Of a DNA stretch of 64,000 bases, positions 8,846-16,972 are shown piece after piece. A model generated the notes under the pieces. The model made no database searches and was not told the DNA's origin. It saw only the letters and a program-made list of their open reading frames with translations. Within the stretch, counting starts at the first letter, position 1. Each line of letters starts with the position of its first letter. The DNA comes from Flavobacterium croceum DSM 17960. Its GTDB lineage: Bacteria; Bacteroidota; Bacteroidia; Flavobacteriales; Flavobacteriaceae. A program made the position numbers and the translations under genes. The stretch covers positions 1-64,000 of the forward strand of contig NZ_PQNY01000003.1 in assembly GCF_002917885.1 (NCBI RefSeq). The letters run 5' to 3'.

Positions 8846-8853
8846 CAAAGATA
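8846..8853 (-). promoter_or_regulatory. Bacteroidetes -7 promoter element of lysS
   Basis: The minus strand reads TATCTTTG, a full TAnnTTTG match, 20 bp upstream of the lysS ATG at 8825. Its position within the longer open frame argues for the shorter start. Confidence 0.5.
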
Positions 8854-8988
8854 ACTATAAGTTTAAAAGTTTGAAAGTTTTTTAAAGCGAATAGAACTTT
8901 TGCTTCTGTCATTATACAAAAAAAACAATGTTCAAAAACTTAATTTTTACCAAAAACACATCTGCAGTTTATTTGATAAAGTATTTCA

Positions 8989-8996
8989 TATATTTG
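8989..8996 (+). promoter_or_regulatory. Bacteroidetes -7 promoter element
   Basis: TATATTTG matches TAnnTTTG and lies 26 bp before the ATG of the lipoprotein gene at 9023. A TTTG at 8972-8975 is only 13 bp upstream, too close for a standard -33 box. Confidence 0.5.
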
Positions 8997-9022
8997 TTAC
9001 ATAAAATTTACATCTTAAACTC

Positions 9023-9766
9023 ATGAAAAAACTACACCTATTAGGTTTACTAATTTTTGCCTTATCTCTAGGCAGCTGTACTTTTACAGAAAACATTTAT
9101 ATTAATGATGATGGAACTGGAAAGTTTTCTCTAGATATGGACGGCTCTTCTATTTTGGCTATGGTACCCGAAGATTCTTTAAAAAACGAAAAATCGGTAG
9201 ATACAACCATCTATTTTAAAGATATTATCAAAGAAAAACAAGATAGCATTTCTAAACTTTCTGCCCAAGAGCAAGCAAAGTTTAAAAAAATGGAAAATTT
9301 TGTAATGAACATGAAAATGAATGCTGCTCAAAAACAAATGTTGTTTTCTTTGTCTACAAATTTTAAAAATGTTTCTGAATTGGGTGATGCTTTTTCTACT
9401 ATGGGAGCTTTAAAAGATTCTAAAAAAGATAAATCAAACAATCCTATGGGTTCTATGTTGGGCGGATTAGGAAATAATGACAACCAAATTAATTATACCT
9501 ATGATGGTAAAAAATTTACACGTAAAGGAATAGCAAACAAAGCCAAAGAAACAAAAGACAAAACAAGCGAAGAAGAAAGTATGCAAATGATTTTGGAATC
9601 GTCTACCTATGTTGTAAAATATCATTTTCCGAAAGCTGTAAAAAAAGTATCCAACGATAAAGCCCAATTTAGTGAAGATAGAAAAACAATAACTATAGAA
9701 TATCCTTTTACAGAATATAAAGACACACCAGAAAAATTAAATTTTGAAGTAGAATTTCAAAAATAA
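9023..9766 (+). CDS. Hypothetical lipoprotein
   Basis: The 247-residue protein begins MKKLHLLGLLIFALSLGSCT, with a lipobox Cys at about residue 19, so it is a lipoprotein. The mature start TFTENIYINDDGTGKFSLDM is followed by a Lys-rich helical middle containing a Met/Gly patch (NNPMGSMLGGLGNND). The C-terminal part is strand-rich (TYVVKYHFPKAVKKV, KTITIEYPFTEY). The overall shape is that of a conserved flavobacterial lipoprotein family of unknown function. I recognise no catalytic motif. It stands alone between lysS and lipB, with its own promoter and a hairpin after the stop. Confidence 0.75.
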   Translation: MKKLHLLGLLIFALSLGSCTFTENIYINDDGTGKFSLDMDGSSILAMVPEDSLKNEKSVDTTIYFKDIIKEKQDSISKLSAQEQAKFKKMENFVMNMKMNAAQKQMLFSLSTNFKNVSELGDAFSTMGALKDSKKDKSNNPMGSMLGGLGNNDNQINYTYDGKKFTRKGIANKAKETKDKTSEEESMQMILESSTYVVKYHFPKAVKKVSNDKAQFSEDRKTITIEYPFTEYKDTPEKLNFEVEFQK

Positions 9767-9790
9767 AAACAATATTATTAATGATAAAGA

Positions 9791-9820
9791 AATGTATTAA
9801 TACTTAGTGATTAATACATT
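9791..9820 (+). terminator. AT-rich hairpin, probable terminator
   Basis: AATGTATTAA (9791-9800) pairs perfectly with TTAATACATT (9811-9820), followed by TCCTTTTTAT. It lies between the lipoprotein gene and lipB. The all-A/T stem is weak, so confidence is moderate. Placing it upstream of the lipB ATG at 9837 also argues against the alternative ATG at 9807, which lies inside it. Confidence 0.5.
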
Positions 9821-9836
9821 TCCTTTTTATAAAATT

Positions 9837-10538
9837 ATGAATAAAGAAATAAATCTTATCGATCTAGGCAACAAAGACTATAAAGAAACATGGGATTATC
9901 AAGAAAACCTATTTCAAGAAATAGTTTCTATAAAACTTCAAAAAAGAGAATTCCCTACACTCACTACGCCTAATTATTTCTTATTTGTAGAACATCCGCA
10001 TGTATATACTTTAGGTAAAAGCGGAGATATCTCTAACTTATTACTAAACGAAATTCAATTAGCTCAAAAAGGCGCTACATTTTACAAAATAAATAGAGGT
10101 GGCGATATTACCTATCATGGCCCTGGTCAAATAGTAGGTTATCCAATACTCGATTTAGAAAATTTTTTTACAGATATTCACAAATATCTCCGCTTACTAG
10201 AAGAAACAATACTACTTACCATTGCCGAATACGGACTTGTAGGAACAAGAAGCGAAGGCGAAACAGGTGTATGGCTCGATGTAGGAACACCATTTGCTCG
10301 TAAAATATGCGCAATGGGTGTAAGAGCATCTCGTTGGGTAACCATGCACGGATTTGCCTTAAATGTAAATGCTAATTTGGGGTACTTTGACAATATTATA
10401 CCCTGCGGAATAAGAGGTAAAGCTGTAACTTCTATGGAAGCCGAATTGGGCAAAAAAATTAATGAAGAAGAAGTAAAACAAAAAATAACTAAACATTTCT
10501 CATCGCTATTTGAAGCAACGTTTATAACCCAATCTTAA
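9837..10538 (+). CDS. lipB: Octanoyltransferase (lipoyl(octanoyl) transferase)
   Basis: The start at 9837 gives 233 aa beginning [20 protein letters not shown], the usual N-terminus of Bacteroidetes LipB. An ATG at 9807 would add ten atypical residues overlapping a hairpin. The signature [19 protein letters not shown] is present. The catalytic Cys lies in [15 protein letters not shown], and the Lys is in [14 protein letters not shown]. LipB moves the octanoyl group from acyl carrier protein to lipoyl domains of 2-oxoacid dehydrogenases, the first step of lipoate synthesis; LipA is not in this window. The stop overlaps that of the convergent rnhB gene in a shared TTAA. Confidence 0.96.
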   Translation: MNKEINLIDLGNKDYKETWDYQENLFQEIVSIKLQKREFPTLTTPNYFLFVEHPHVYTLGKSGDISNLLLNEIQLAQKGATFYKINRGGDITYHGPGQIVGYPILDLENFFTDIHKYLRLLEETILLTIAEYGLVGTRSEGETGVWLDVGTPFARKICAMGVRASRWVTMHGFALNVNANLGYFDNIIPCGIRGKAVTSMEAELGKKINEEEVKQKITKHFSSLFEATFITQS

Positions 10539-11230
10539 AATTGTAGTTCTAACTGTTCTGGCAATAACCTAAAAGATAAGCGATGGTATTTTGTTACTCC
10601 ATACTTTCGTATTGCTTCTCTATGCTCTTTTGTAGGATAACCTTTATTTTTTTTCCAGTTATACATAGGGTACTCTTCATGAATCATATCCATATACTCA
10701 TCTCTGTAAGTCTTTGCCAAAACAGAGGCTGCAGCAATACTTAAATATTTACTATCACCTTTAATAATAGACTGATTTGGAATAGGCTTTAAATAATCTA
10801 TTTCTTCTTGAGTAAATATCTTACCCGATTTATTCTTTAACGTTCCGAGTTTAGAATAAATACCCCGATTACCATCTACTATAATAAAATCTGGCTTATG
10901 TGTAAGCTTTAAAATAGACTCTTGCATCGCTTTCATAGAGGCATTCAAAATATTTATTTCGTCTATTTCGTCATTATATATATGTGTTACTGCAAACGAA
11001 AGTGCAAATTGTTCAATATATGGGCGTAAGTCAAACCTAATTTTCTCTGAAAGTTGTTTTGAATCATTTAGCTTATTCCATAAATCTAATATTTTGCTGT
11101 CTACCAAATCATTTTTGAAACATAGAGGATTGAGTACAGCTGCAGCAGTAACTGGACCTGCAAGACAACCCCTACCCGCTTCGTCTGTACCACACTCTTT
11201 TTCAAACGTTGAATACTGGATATTTAACAT
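10535..11230 (-). CDS. rnhB: Ribonuclease HII
   Basis: The 231-aa product contains the RNase HII signature [19 protein letters not shown] with catalytic Asp-Glu near residues 16-17. The third acidic residue is in [11 protein letters not shown], and the family block [23 protein letters not shown] follows. It nicks RNA-DNA hybrids and misincorporated ribonucleotides in DNA, using a divalent metal ion. The length is slightly above the roughly 200 aa of many homologues because of an insertion ([20 protein letters not shown]). It ends tail to tail with lipB, and the two genes share bases at their stop codons. Confidence 0.96.
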   Translation of the reverse strand: MLNIQYSTFEKECGTDEAGRGCLAGPVTAAAVLNPLCFKNDLVDSKILDLWNKLNDSKQLSEKIRFDLRPYIEQFALSFAVTHIYNDEIDEINILNASMKAMQESILKLTHKPDFIIVDGNRGIYSKLGTLKNKSGKIFTQEEIDYLKPIPNQSIIKGDSKYLSIAAASVLAKTYRDEYMDMIHEEYPMYNWKKNKGYPTKEHREAIRKYGVTKYHRLSFRLLPEQLELQF

Positions 11231-11278
11231 AATTTACTTGAAAAAAGAAAGCAACCTTTTAATTTGCAATGCATCTAA

Positions 11279-11286
11279 CAAATATA
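11279..11286 (-). promoter_or_regulatory. Bacteroidetes -7 promoter element of rnhB
   Basis: The minus strand reads TATATTTG, matching TAnnTTTG, 48 bp upstream of the rnhB start. It sits in the divergent gap shared with the SusC-like gene. Confidence 0.45.
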
Positions 11287-11404
11287 AGACAATTACAACT
11301 TTCTAAAGTTTAACGTATAAAAAAAATAATAATATATATTAATATTTGGTTAATTAAGAAATTATTAAGAAGTTTGCAGAATAACTAACTCAAATAAATT
11401 TAAT

Positions 11405-14400
11405 ATGAGATCGAAGTTCAAATGGATTTTTACGCTATTATTAGCGTTTACAATGCAGTTTTCATTTGCTCAGGAGAAAACTGTTACAGGTACGGTTACC
11501 GATGGTAAATTACCGTTATCTGGAGCTAATGTTAAAAATGGCTCACGTGGAGTACAAACCGATGCAGACGGTAAATTTGCAATCAAAGCAAATGTTGGCG
11601 ATGTATTGACCGTTACATCTGTAGGTTTTGAAAAACAAACTGTTAAAGTTGGCTCTTCAAACAACTATAATGTAAAAATGAACTCATCAGAAAACATTCT
11701 TGATGATGTAGTCGTTGTAGCATATGGTAAACAGAAAAAGGAAGCTATTACTGGATCTGTAGGTGTAGTCAAAAGTGCAGAAATAACAAAAACCACAACT
11801 TCTAATGCAATGCAAGGCCTTGTAGGTAAAATTGCTGGAGTACAAGTTGTCAACAATAATGGTATGCCTGGAGATGCACCTATATTGAGAATTAGAGGTA
11901 TATCATCAATAAATGGTCAATCATCTCCATTATATGTGGTTGATGGAGCGCCATTTAACGGTGATTTAGCGTCTATTAACAACGCTGACATTGAATCAAT
12001 ATCTGTGTTAAAAGATGCCTCAGCGGCAGCTTTATATGGAAGTAGAGGGGCAAACGGAGTTGTTATTGTAACAACTAAAAAAGGTAAGAAAGGTAAATTA
12101 AATGTTACTTTTGATTCTAGAGTAGGATTTACTTCTAGAGCTGTCAAAGAAATGAATCTAATTTCAGATGAGAAAAATTATTATGAAGCATACTTCCAAT
12201 TAATGAAGAATGACTTAATGTTTAATGGAGGATTAAGTAATATAGATGCCGCTACTAATGCTGCGAGCACACTTATATCAGGAAGTCCTTATTCATTAGG
12301 ATATAATGCTTTTAACATAGCAAATAATCAATTAATCAATCCAAATACTGGTAAAGTTAATGGAAATCCGTCATTAAAATGGAATGAAGATTATGCAGAT
12401 TTTCTATTTGGAAGCGGGGTTTATCAAAATAGCTATTTAAGTGTAAGTGGAGGCAATGAAAATACCATACACATGTTTAGTGTTGGTTATGAAAAAAATG
12501 AAGGATATGTTGTAAATTCTGGGTTTGAAAAAATTTCAACAAGGATGAGCATAGATAGTAAAATATCTGATTATTTTAAAATTGGAGGTACTAGTTCATA
12601 TTCTCATACTGTACAAAATTATTTGGATGGTTACACTGGTGGAACAACCTATAGTAATCCTTTTGCTTGGACTAGAGCTACTGCACCAATATATCCTGTA
12701 CATTTGTATGACAATAATGGAGTTCAAGCTTTTGACAGTAATGGAAATCCAATATATGATGATGGTACTGGGAATAATGGAGACCCAAATTATAATGTTC
12801 GACCATACGCATCCCTACAAAACCCTTATGCTACAGCATTATATGATATAAAAGAGTTTAAAGCTGATAACTTATTTACAAATGGTTATTTCAAAGTGAA
12901 TTTCTCTAAAGACTTTGATTTTAATTATTCAGTGACTGGAGAATTATACAACACTAATGATAGAAGTATGGATACTCCTTTATATGGCGATGCTGTTAAT
13001 AGAGGAGGTGATGTATCATATAGTAATTCCAGAATTTTTGCATTAACTCAACAACAATTATTAAGTTATAGAAAGAATTATAAAAATCATAACTTTGATA
13101 TTCTATTAGGACATGAAAATATGCAAAGAAGAAATGATTTTGTGAGTGCAAGCAGATCAAAACTACTTTTACCTGACAGTCCTTATGTAAACCAAGCTGC
13201 TGTTATTACAGGAAATGGTGCTGGCACGACATTTTATGAAACTGAGGCATATTTAGCTCGTCTAAATTATGATTACAAGGGTAAATATTTTCTAAACAGT
13301 AATTTCAGACGTGATGCATCATCAAGATTCCATCCTGACAATAAATGGGGAAATTTTTATGGCGTTGGTTTAGCATGGGTTTTAAGTAAAGAAGCATTTA
13401 TGTCAAACGTTAAATGGATTGACTCATTCAAATTAAAAAGTAGTTATGGTGAACAAGGTAATGACAACATAGCTAATACTGCACTTGGTTTCACTGCTTT
13501 AAGACCTTATGACGATGAATATGTGGTAAATTCTACGTTTGATGCATCATTACCTTTTTCTTTTACAATTACACCATTTCAAGGGAATAAAGAAATAACT
13601 TGGGAAAAGAAAAAAAATACAAATATTGGTTTTGAATTTGAAGGATTTAAAAGAAGAATTAAAATTGATGCAGAATATTTTATTCAAAAATCAAAAGATC
13701 TTTTATATTTAAGACCTTTATCTCCTAGTTCTGGGAGACAATATAAACCTGAAAATATTGGCGATATGCAAAATGTTGGTTATGAAATAAGTGTTGATGC
13801 AAATATTATTAAAAACAAAGATTGGAAAATTGATTTATCTGCAAATACTACTACTTATAAAAATAAAATCACAAGACTTATTGATAATGGTAAGCCAAAT
13901 AATTTTCAAGTAAGCGGAATTAGGATTTTAGAAGAGGGAGGAAGTGTTTATGATTTTTATATGAGAGAATTTGTAGGAGTAAATCCTGCTTCTGGAGCAT
14001 CTCAATATTTAAAAGATGATGGAACAATTACTGAAAATTATTCAGAAGCTACTTTAAATAAAATTGGTAAGACATCTATTCCTGATTTCTTTGGGGGATT
14101 TGGTTTAAATACAGTTTATAAAAATTTTGATATTTCAGTTAATTTTGCATATCAGTTTGGAGGCTACGGCTATGATTCAAATTACATGGATAGAATGTCT
14201 GGAGGATTAGGAGAAAATATACACTCAGATTTTTATAACACATGGACACCTGAAAACACAAATGCATCATTGCCACGTATGGATGTAGAAGATTCTAAAT
14301 TGAACTATGGAACATCTACATTAGGTCTTATAAAATCAGACTATCTAAGCATTCAAAATATTGCTTTAGGTTACAATTTTAATAAATCATATGTTCAAAA

Positions 14401-14560
14401 AATTGGCTTAAACAATTTAAGATTTTATGCATTAATTGACAATGTTCATTTATGGTCAAAAAGACAAGGTTACGACCCAAGACTATCTTTAACAGGAGGA
14501 TCTGACAACAAATATTCTTTGCTTAGAACAATTTCTCTTGGTGTTAATGTTCAATTTTAA
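11405..14560 (+). CDS. SusC/RagA family TonB-linked outer membrane protein
   Basis: The 1051-aa product has a signal peptide (KFKWIFTLLLAFTMQFSFAQ). A carboxypeptidase-regulatory-like domain follows at about 25-100 (TVTGTVTDGKLPLSGANVK). The plug domain contains LRIRGISSINGQSSPLYVVD and the SusC signature SISVLKDASAAALYGSRGAN. The remaining roughly 800 residues form a 22-strand barrel ending in aromatic SLGVNVQF. SusC proteins import oligomers across the outer membrane using TonB energy, with a SusD lid. The partner SusD follows after 12 bp. The downstream protease suggests peptides rather than glycans as cargo, and no glycoside hydrolase is nearby. That substrate is inferred from context only. 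No sigma/anti-sigma or HTCS regulator lies beside it. Confidence 0.95.
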   Translation: MRSKFKWIFTLLLAFTMQFSFAQEKTVTGTVTDGKLPLSGANVKNGSRGVQTDADGKFAIKANVGDVLTVTSVGFEKQTVKVGSSNNYNVKMNSSENILDDVVVVAYGKQKKEAITGSVGVVKSAEITKTTTSNAMQGLVGKIAGVQVVNNNGMPGDAPILRIRGISSINGQSSPLYVVDGAPFNGDLASINNADIESISVLKDASAAALYGSRGANGVVIVTTKKGKKGKLNVTFDSRVGFTSRAVKEMNLISDEKNYYEAYFQLMKNDLMFNGGLSNIDAATNAASTLISGSPYSLGYNAFNIANNQLINPNTGKVNGNPSLKWNEDYADFLFGSGVYQNSYLSVSGGNENTIHMFSVGYEKNEGYVVNSGFEKISTRMSIDSKISDYFKIGGTSSYSHTVQNYLDGYTGGTTYSNPFAWTRATAPIYPVHLYDNNGVQAFDSNGNPIYDDGTGNNGDPNYNVRPYASLQNPYATALYDIKEFKADNLFTNGYFKVNFSKDFDFNYSVTGELYNTNDRSMDTPLYGDAVNRGGDVSYSNSRIFALTQQQLLSYRKNYKNHNFDILLGHENMQRRNDFVSASRSKLLLPDSPYVNQAAVITGNGAGTTFYETEAYLARLNYDYKGKYFLNSNFRRDASSRFHPDNKWGNFYGVGLAWVLSKEAFMSNVKWIDSFKLKSSYGEQGNDNIANTALGFTALRPYDDEYVVNSTFDASLPFSFTITPFQGNKEITWEKKKNTNIGFEFEGFKRRIKIDAEYFIQKSKDLLYLRPLSPSSGRQYKPENIGDMQNVGYEISVDANIIKNKDWKIDLSANTTTYKNKITRLIDNGKPNNFQVSGIRILEEGGSVYDFYMREFVGVNPASGASQYLKDDGTITENYSEATLNKIGKTSIPDFFGGFGLNTVYKNFDISVNFAYQFGGYGYDSNYMDRMSGGLGENIHSDFYNTWTPENTNASLPRMDVEDSKLNYGTSTLGLIKSDYLSIQNIALGYNFNKSYVQKIGLNNLRFYALIDNVHLWSKRQGYDPRLSLTGGSDNKYSLLRTISLGVNVQF

Positions 14561-14572
14561 AACAATAAAAAC

Positions 14573-16072
14573 ATGAAAAAAATATTATTAATTTTTGGAA
14601 TAAGCTTACTTTCGCTAACATCCTGCTCTGATAATTTCACTGAAGCTGATTTAGGATCCACAGTATCAAATGACCAAATAAAAAATTTAGCTGCTTCGTC
14701 TCCAGAGAGTTTGCTTTCAGTAGCTAGTGGTATTGAACAAGGAAATAACTTCTTTATCAATGATTTTAATACTGCAAATGGTGGAAATATACATGATGAT
14801 TATGGTCAAAAATCAATTGATTTGGGTCTTGATTTGATGTCAAACGATATGGTTCAAGTAATAAATCACTGGCATGGAAATTATTACAGATATACAGGTA
14901 GACAAGTAGAGAACCGGGTAACTGATATGGTTTGGAAATTTTATTATAAAATCATTTATAATATGAATTCAACAATAAAATTAATCCCTCAAAATACATC
15001 AAATCAAGATTTAAAATATGTAAGAGCTAGATGTCAAGCTATGAGAGCATTTGCATACTTTAATTTGGTTAGATTATACTCTAATGGAGACTTAGCAATA
15101 CCTTTTTATTCTGATGATAACGCATTAGTTGATGAAAGAAGAGTAAGTAAAGTTTATATCCTTAATGCTATAAAGGATGATTTAAACCAAGCCTATTCAA
15201 ATCTTACAGGTTTTACTAAAACAAACATTATTCAAATTGATAAAAAAGTTGTTGCTGGATTATTAGCTAGATATTTTTTAGAGTTTGGTTCATCTCCAGT
15301 TGAATTAAATTTAGCTGCTCAATATGCATCTGAAGCTAGAAGTGGTAAAAGTTTAATGCCTTCTAATATGATATCTATACAAGATTCAGGTTATGATGGT
15401 TTTTCAAATGTTTCTAATCCCGAGTGGATTTGGGGAGTTGATATTGATGGTACAACCTCAACAATATATGCCTCTTTCTTTTCTCAAATTGGTTCACTTA
15501 ACGCAGGTTATGCTGGATTATTAAACGTATTTAAATCAGGTGATGCACGTTTAGTTTCTTCTATACCTAGTACTGATAAAAGAAGTAAATGGTTTAAATG
15601 GTCAGGACTAAATTTAAGTGCTCCATCAGGCTCTCAAGTTCCATTAAGAGCAAATTTAAAATTTTATGATGCCACACCAACATTTCAAGGAGATTATTTA
15701 TACATGAGGGTAGCTGAAATGTATTTAATTGAGGCTGAAGCAAAATTCATGGCAGGAGATGAGCTAGGAGCAAAAACAATTCTTACTCAAATGGTAACAA
15801 CAAGAAATTCTGCCTATAATATTTCTAGTTTAAGTGGAAATGCTTTAAGAGACGAAATAAGATTTCAAAGACGATTGGAACTATGGGGAGAAGGTTTCTC
15901 TTTTTATGATATGAAACGTTGGAATTTAGCTCTTGAAAGAGATTATCCAGGATCTAATCATCCTGCTTATGGAAAATTTAACTATCCTGTTGGTTCAAGT
16001 AAATTTATTTTCCAGATACCTCAGATAGAAATTTTAAATAACATTAAAATTACCGAAAATAATCCACTATAA
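14573..16072 (+). CDS. RagB/SusD family nutrient-uptake lipoprotein
   Basis: The 499-residue product begins MKKILLIFGISLLSLTSCSD with a lipobox Cys at about 18. A SusD-type helical scaffold follows, with YVRARCQAMRAFAYFNLVRL, YLYMRVAEMYLIEAEAKFMA and RLELWGEGFSFYDMKRW, all hallmarks of the family. SusD proteins sit on the cell surface as a hinged lid over SusC and capture the ligand. The gene follows susC by 12 bp and precedes a third lipoprotein by 9 bp, so the three form one operon. The C-terminal QIPQIEILNNIKITENNPL is the usual SusD ending. The substrate cannot be read from sequence. Confidence 0.95.
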   Translation: MKKILLIFGISLLSLTSCSDNFTEADLGSTVSNDQIKNLAASSPESLLSVASGIEQGNNFFINDFNTANGGNIHDDYGQKSIDLGLDLMSNDMVQVINHWHGNYYRYTGRQVENRVTDMVWKFYYKIIYNMNSTIKLIPQNTSNQDLKYVRARCQAMRAFAYFNLVRLYSNGDLAIPFYSDDNALVDERRVSKVYILNAIKDDLNQAYSNLTGFTKTNIIQIDKKVVAGLLARYFLEFGSSPVELNLAAQYASEARSGKSLMPSNMISIQDSGYDGFSNVSNPEWIWGVDIDGTTSTIYASFFSQIGSLNAGYAGLLNVFKSGDARLVSSIPSTDKRSKWFKWSGLNLSAPSGSQVPLRANLKFYDATPTFQGDYLYMRVAEMYLIEAEAKFMAGDELGAKTILTQMVTTRNSAYNISSLSGNALRDEIRFQRRLELWGEGFSFYDMKRWNLALERDYPGSNHPAYGKFNYPVGSSKFIFQIPQIEILNNIKITENNPL

Positions 16073-16081
16073 ATTTAAATT

Positions 16082-16873
16082 ATGAAAAAACATTTAAGTT
16101 ATATAATAATTGCTTCACTAGTATTTTTAAGTTCATGTGAAAAGCAAGATACTGGAGTTGATAATATCAACAATGTGCAAAATTTTGGGTTTGGCAGAGA
16201 ATCTTTAAGTACTAAAGTAGATCAGTCACAAGCGTATATTGACATACCTTTTTTCAAAACTATTGCTACAGAAGAAAACCAAACCATAAATTTCCAAATA
16301 AATAATAGTGCAACTATAAATGGAATTGCAAATGATAATTCCTTTTCAAACAGCGATTTTATTAATTTGCCAACCTCTGTAACCATACCAGCAGGTTCTA
16401 AAGTAGCATATGCTAGAATTAATTTTAATCATTCTAACCTAGCTTATTCTGAAAAAATTATTAATTTTATATTAACAAACCCTACAGAAACTAATAATAT
16501 TTCTAGAAGGACTTTTAAATTAAAGTATAAAGCTCTCTGTACATTAAATGAAGTTTCTTTCAGTGTAACTCAAGATCGATACGGAAGCGAAACAACATGG
16601 AAAATTTTCGATTCTAACGGAAGTGTTGTTTGGTCAGGAGGTCCTTATACTGACTTGAGCTCAAATACCACTTTAGTGTTACCAACTCAAATTAACTGTT
16701 TACCTAATGGAAATTATACTCTTAAGGTATATGACGCATATGGAGATGGTATGGTAACCTCTTCGTCGGTGTATGGAAAATATGAACTAAAAAAATCTGA
16801 TGGAACAACACTAGTAAGTGGATTAGGAAACGCATTTACAACAGTAGCTACACATACATTTAGTTTACCATAA
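16082..16873 (+). CDS. Surface lipoprotein in the SusE position, with Calx-beta-like and GDGM-type domains
   Basis: The 263-aa product starts MKKHLSYIIIASLVFLSSCE with lipobox Cys at about 19. Residues about 45-150 are strand-rich (SVTIPAGSKVAYARINF) and look Calx-beta-like. Residues about 155-263 carry TWKIFDSNGSVVWSGGPY, NGNYTLKVYDAYGDGM and YELKKSDGTTLVSG. That D-x-YGDGM pattern recurs in secreted Bacteroidetes proteins, including proteases. As third gene of the SusCD operon it is in the place where SusE/F-type surface binding proteins usually sit. Ligand binding at the cell surface is therefore a reasonable inference. I do not recognise a named full-length family. Confidence 0.75.
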   Translation: MKKHLSYIIIASLVFLSSCEKQDTGVDNINNVQNFGFGRESLSTKVDQSQAYIDIPFFKTIATEENQTINFQINNSATINGIANDNSFSNSDFINLPTSVTIPAGSKVAYARINFNHSNLAYSEKIINFILTNPTETNNISRRTFKLKYKALCTLNEVSFSVTQDRYGSETTWKIFDSNGSVVWSGGPYTDLSSNTTLVLPTQINCLPNGNYTLKVYDAYGDGMVTSSSVYGKYELKKSDGTTLVSGLGNAFTTVATHTFSLP

Positions 16874-16892
16874 GCTATAAAAACACTTTATT

Positions 16893-16951
16893 AAACTGTC
16901 TAGCATTTGTAATTAAAATAAAATATTATTAATTGCATTGCTAGACAGTTT
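16893..16951 (+). terminator. Long-stem terminator closing the SusCD operon
   Basis: AAACTGTCTAGCA (16893-16905) pairs perfectly with TGCTAGACAGTTT (16939-16951), followed by TAAATTTTAA. The loop is 33 nt, longer than usual. It separates the three-gene SusCD operon from the subtilisin gene. Confidence 0.7.
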
Positions 16952-16972
16952 TAAATTTTAATAATAATAAAA

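Noticed and set aside
8826..8912. N-terminal extension of lysS
   Set aside because: The extra 29 residues are not family-like, and a -7 promoter box lies within them.
11380..11404. Promoter for the SusC gene
   Set aside because: No full TAnnTTTG match is found in the gap; the closest, AATATTTG near 11339, has a mismatch at the first base.
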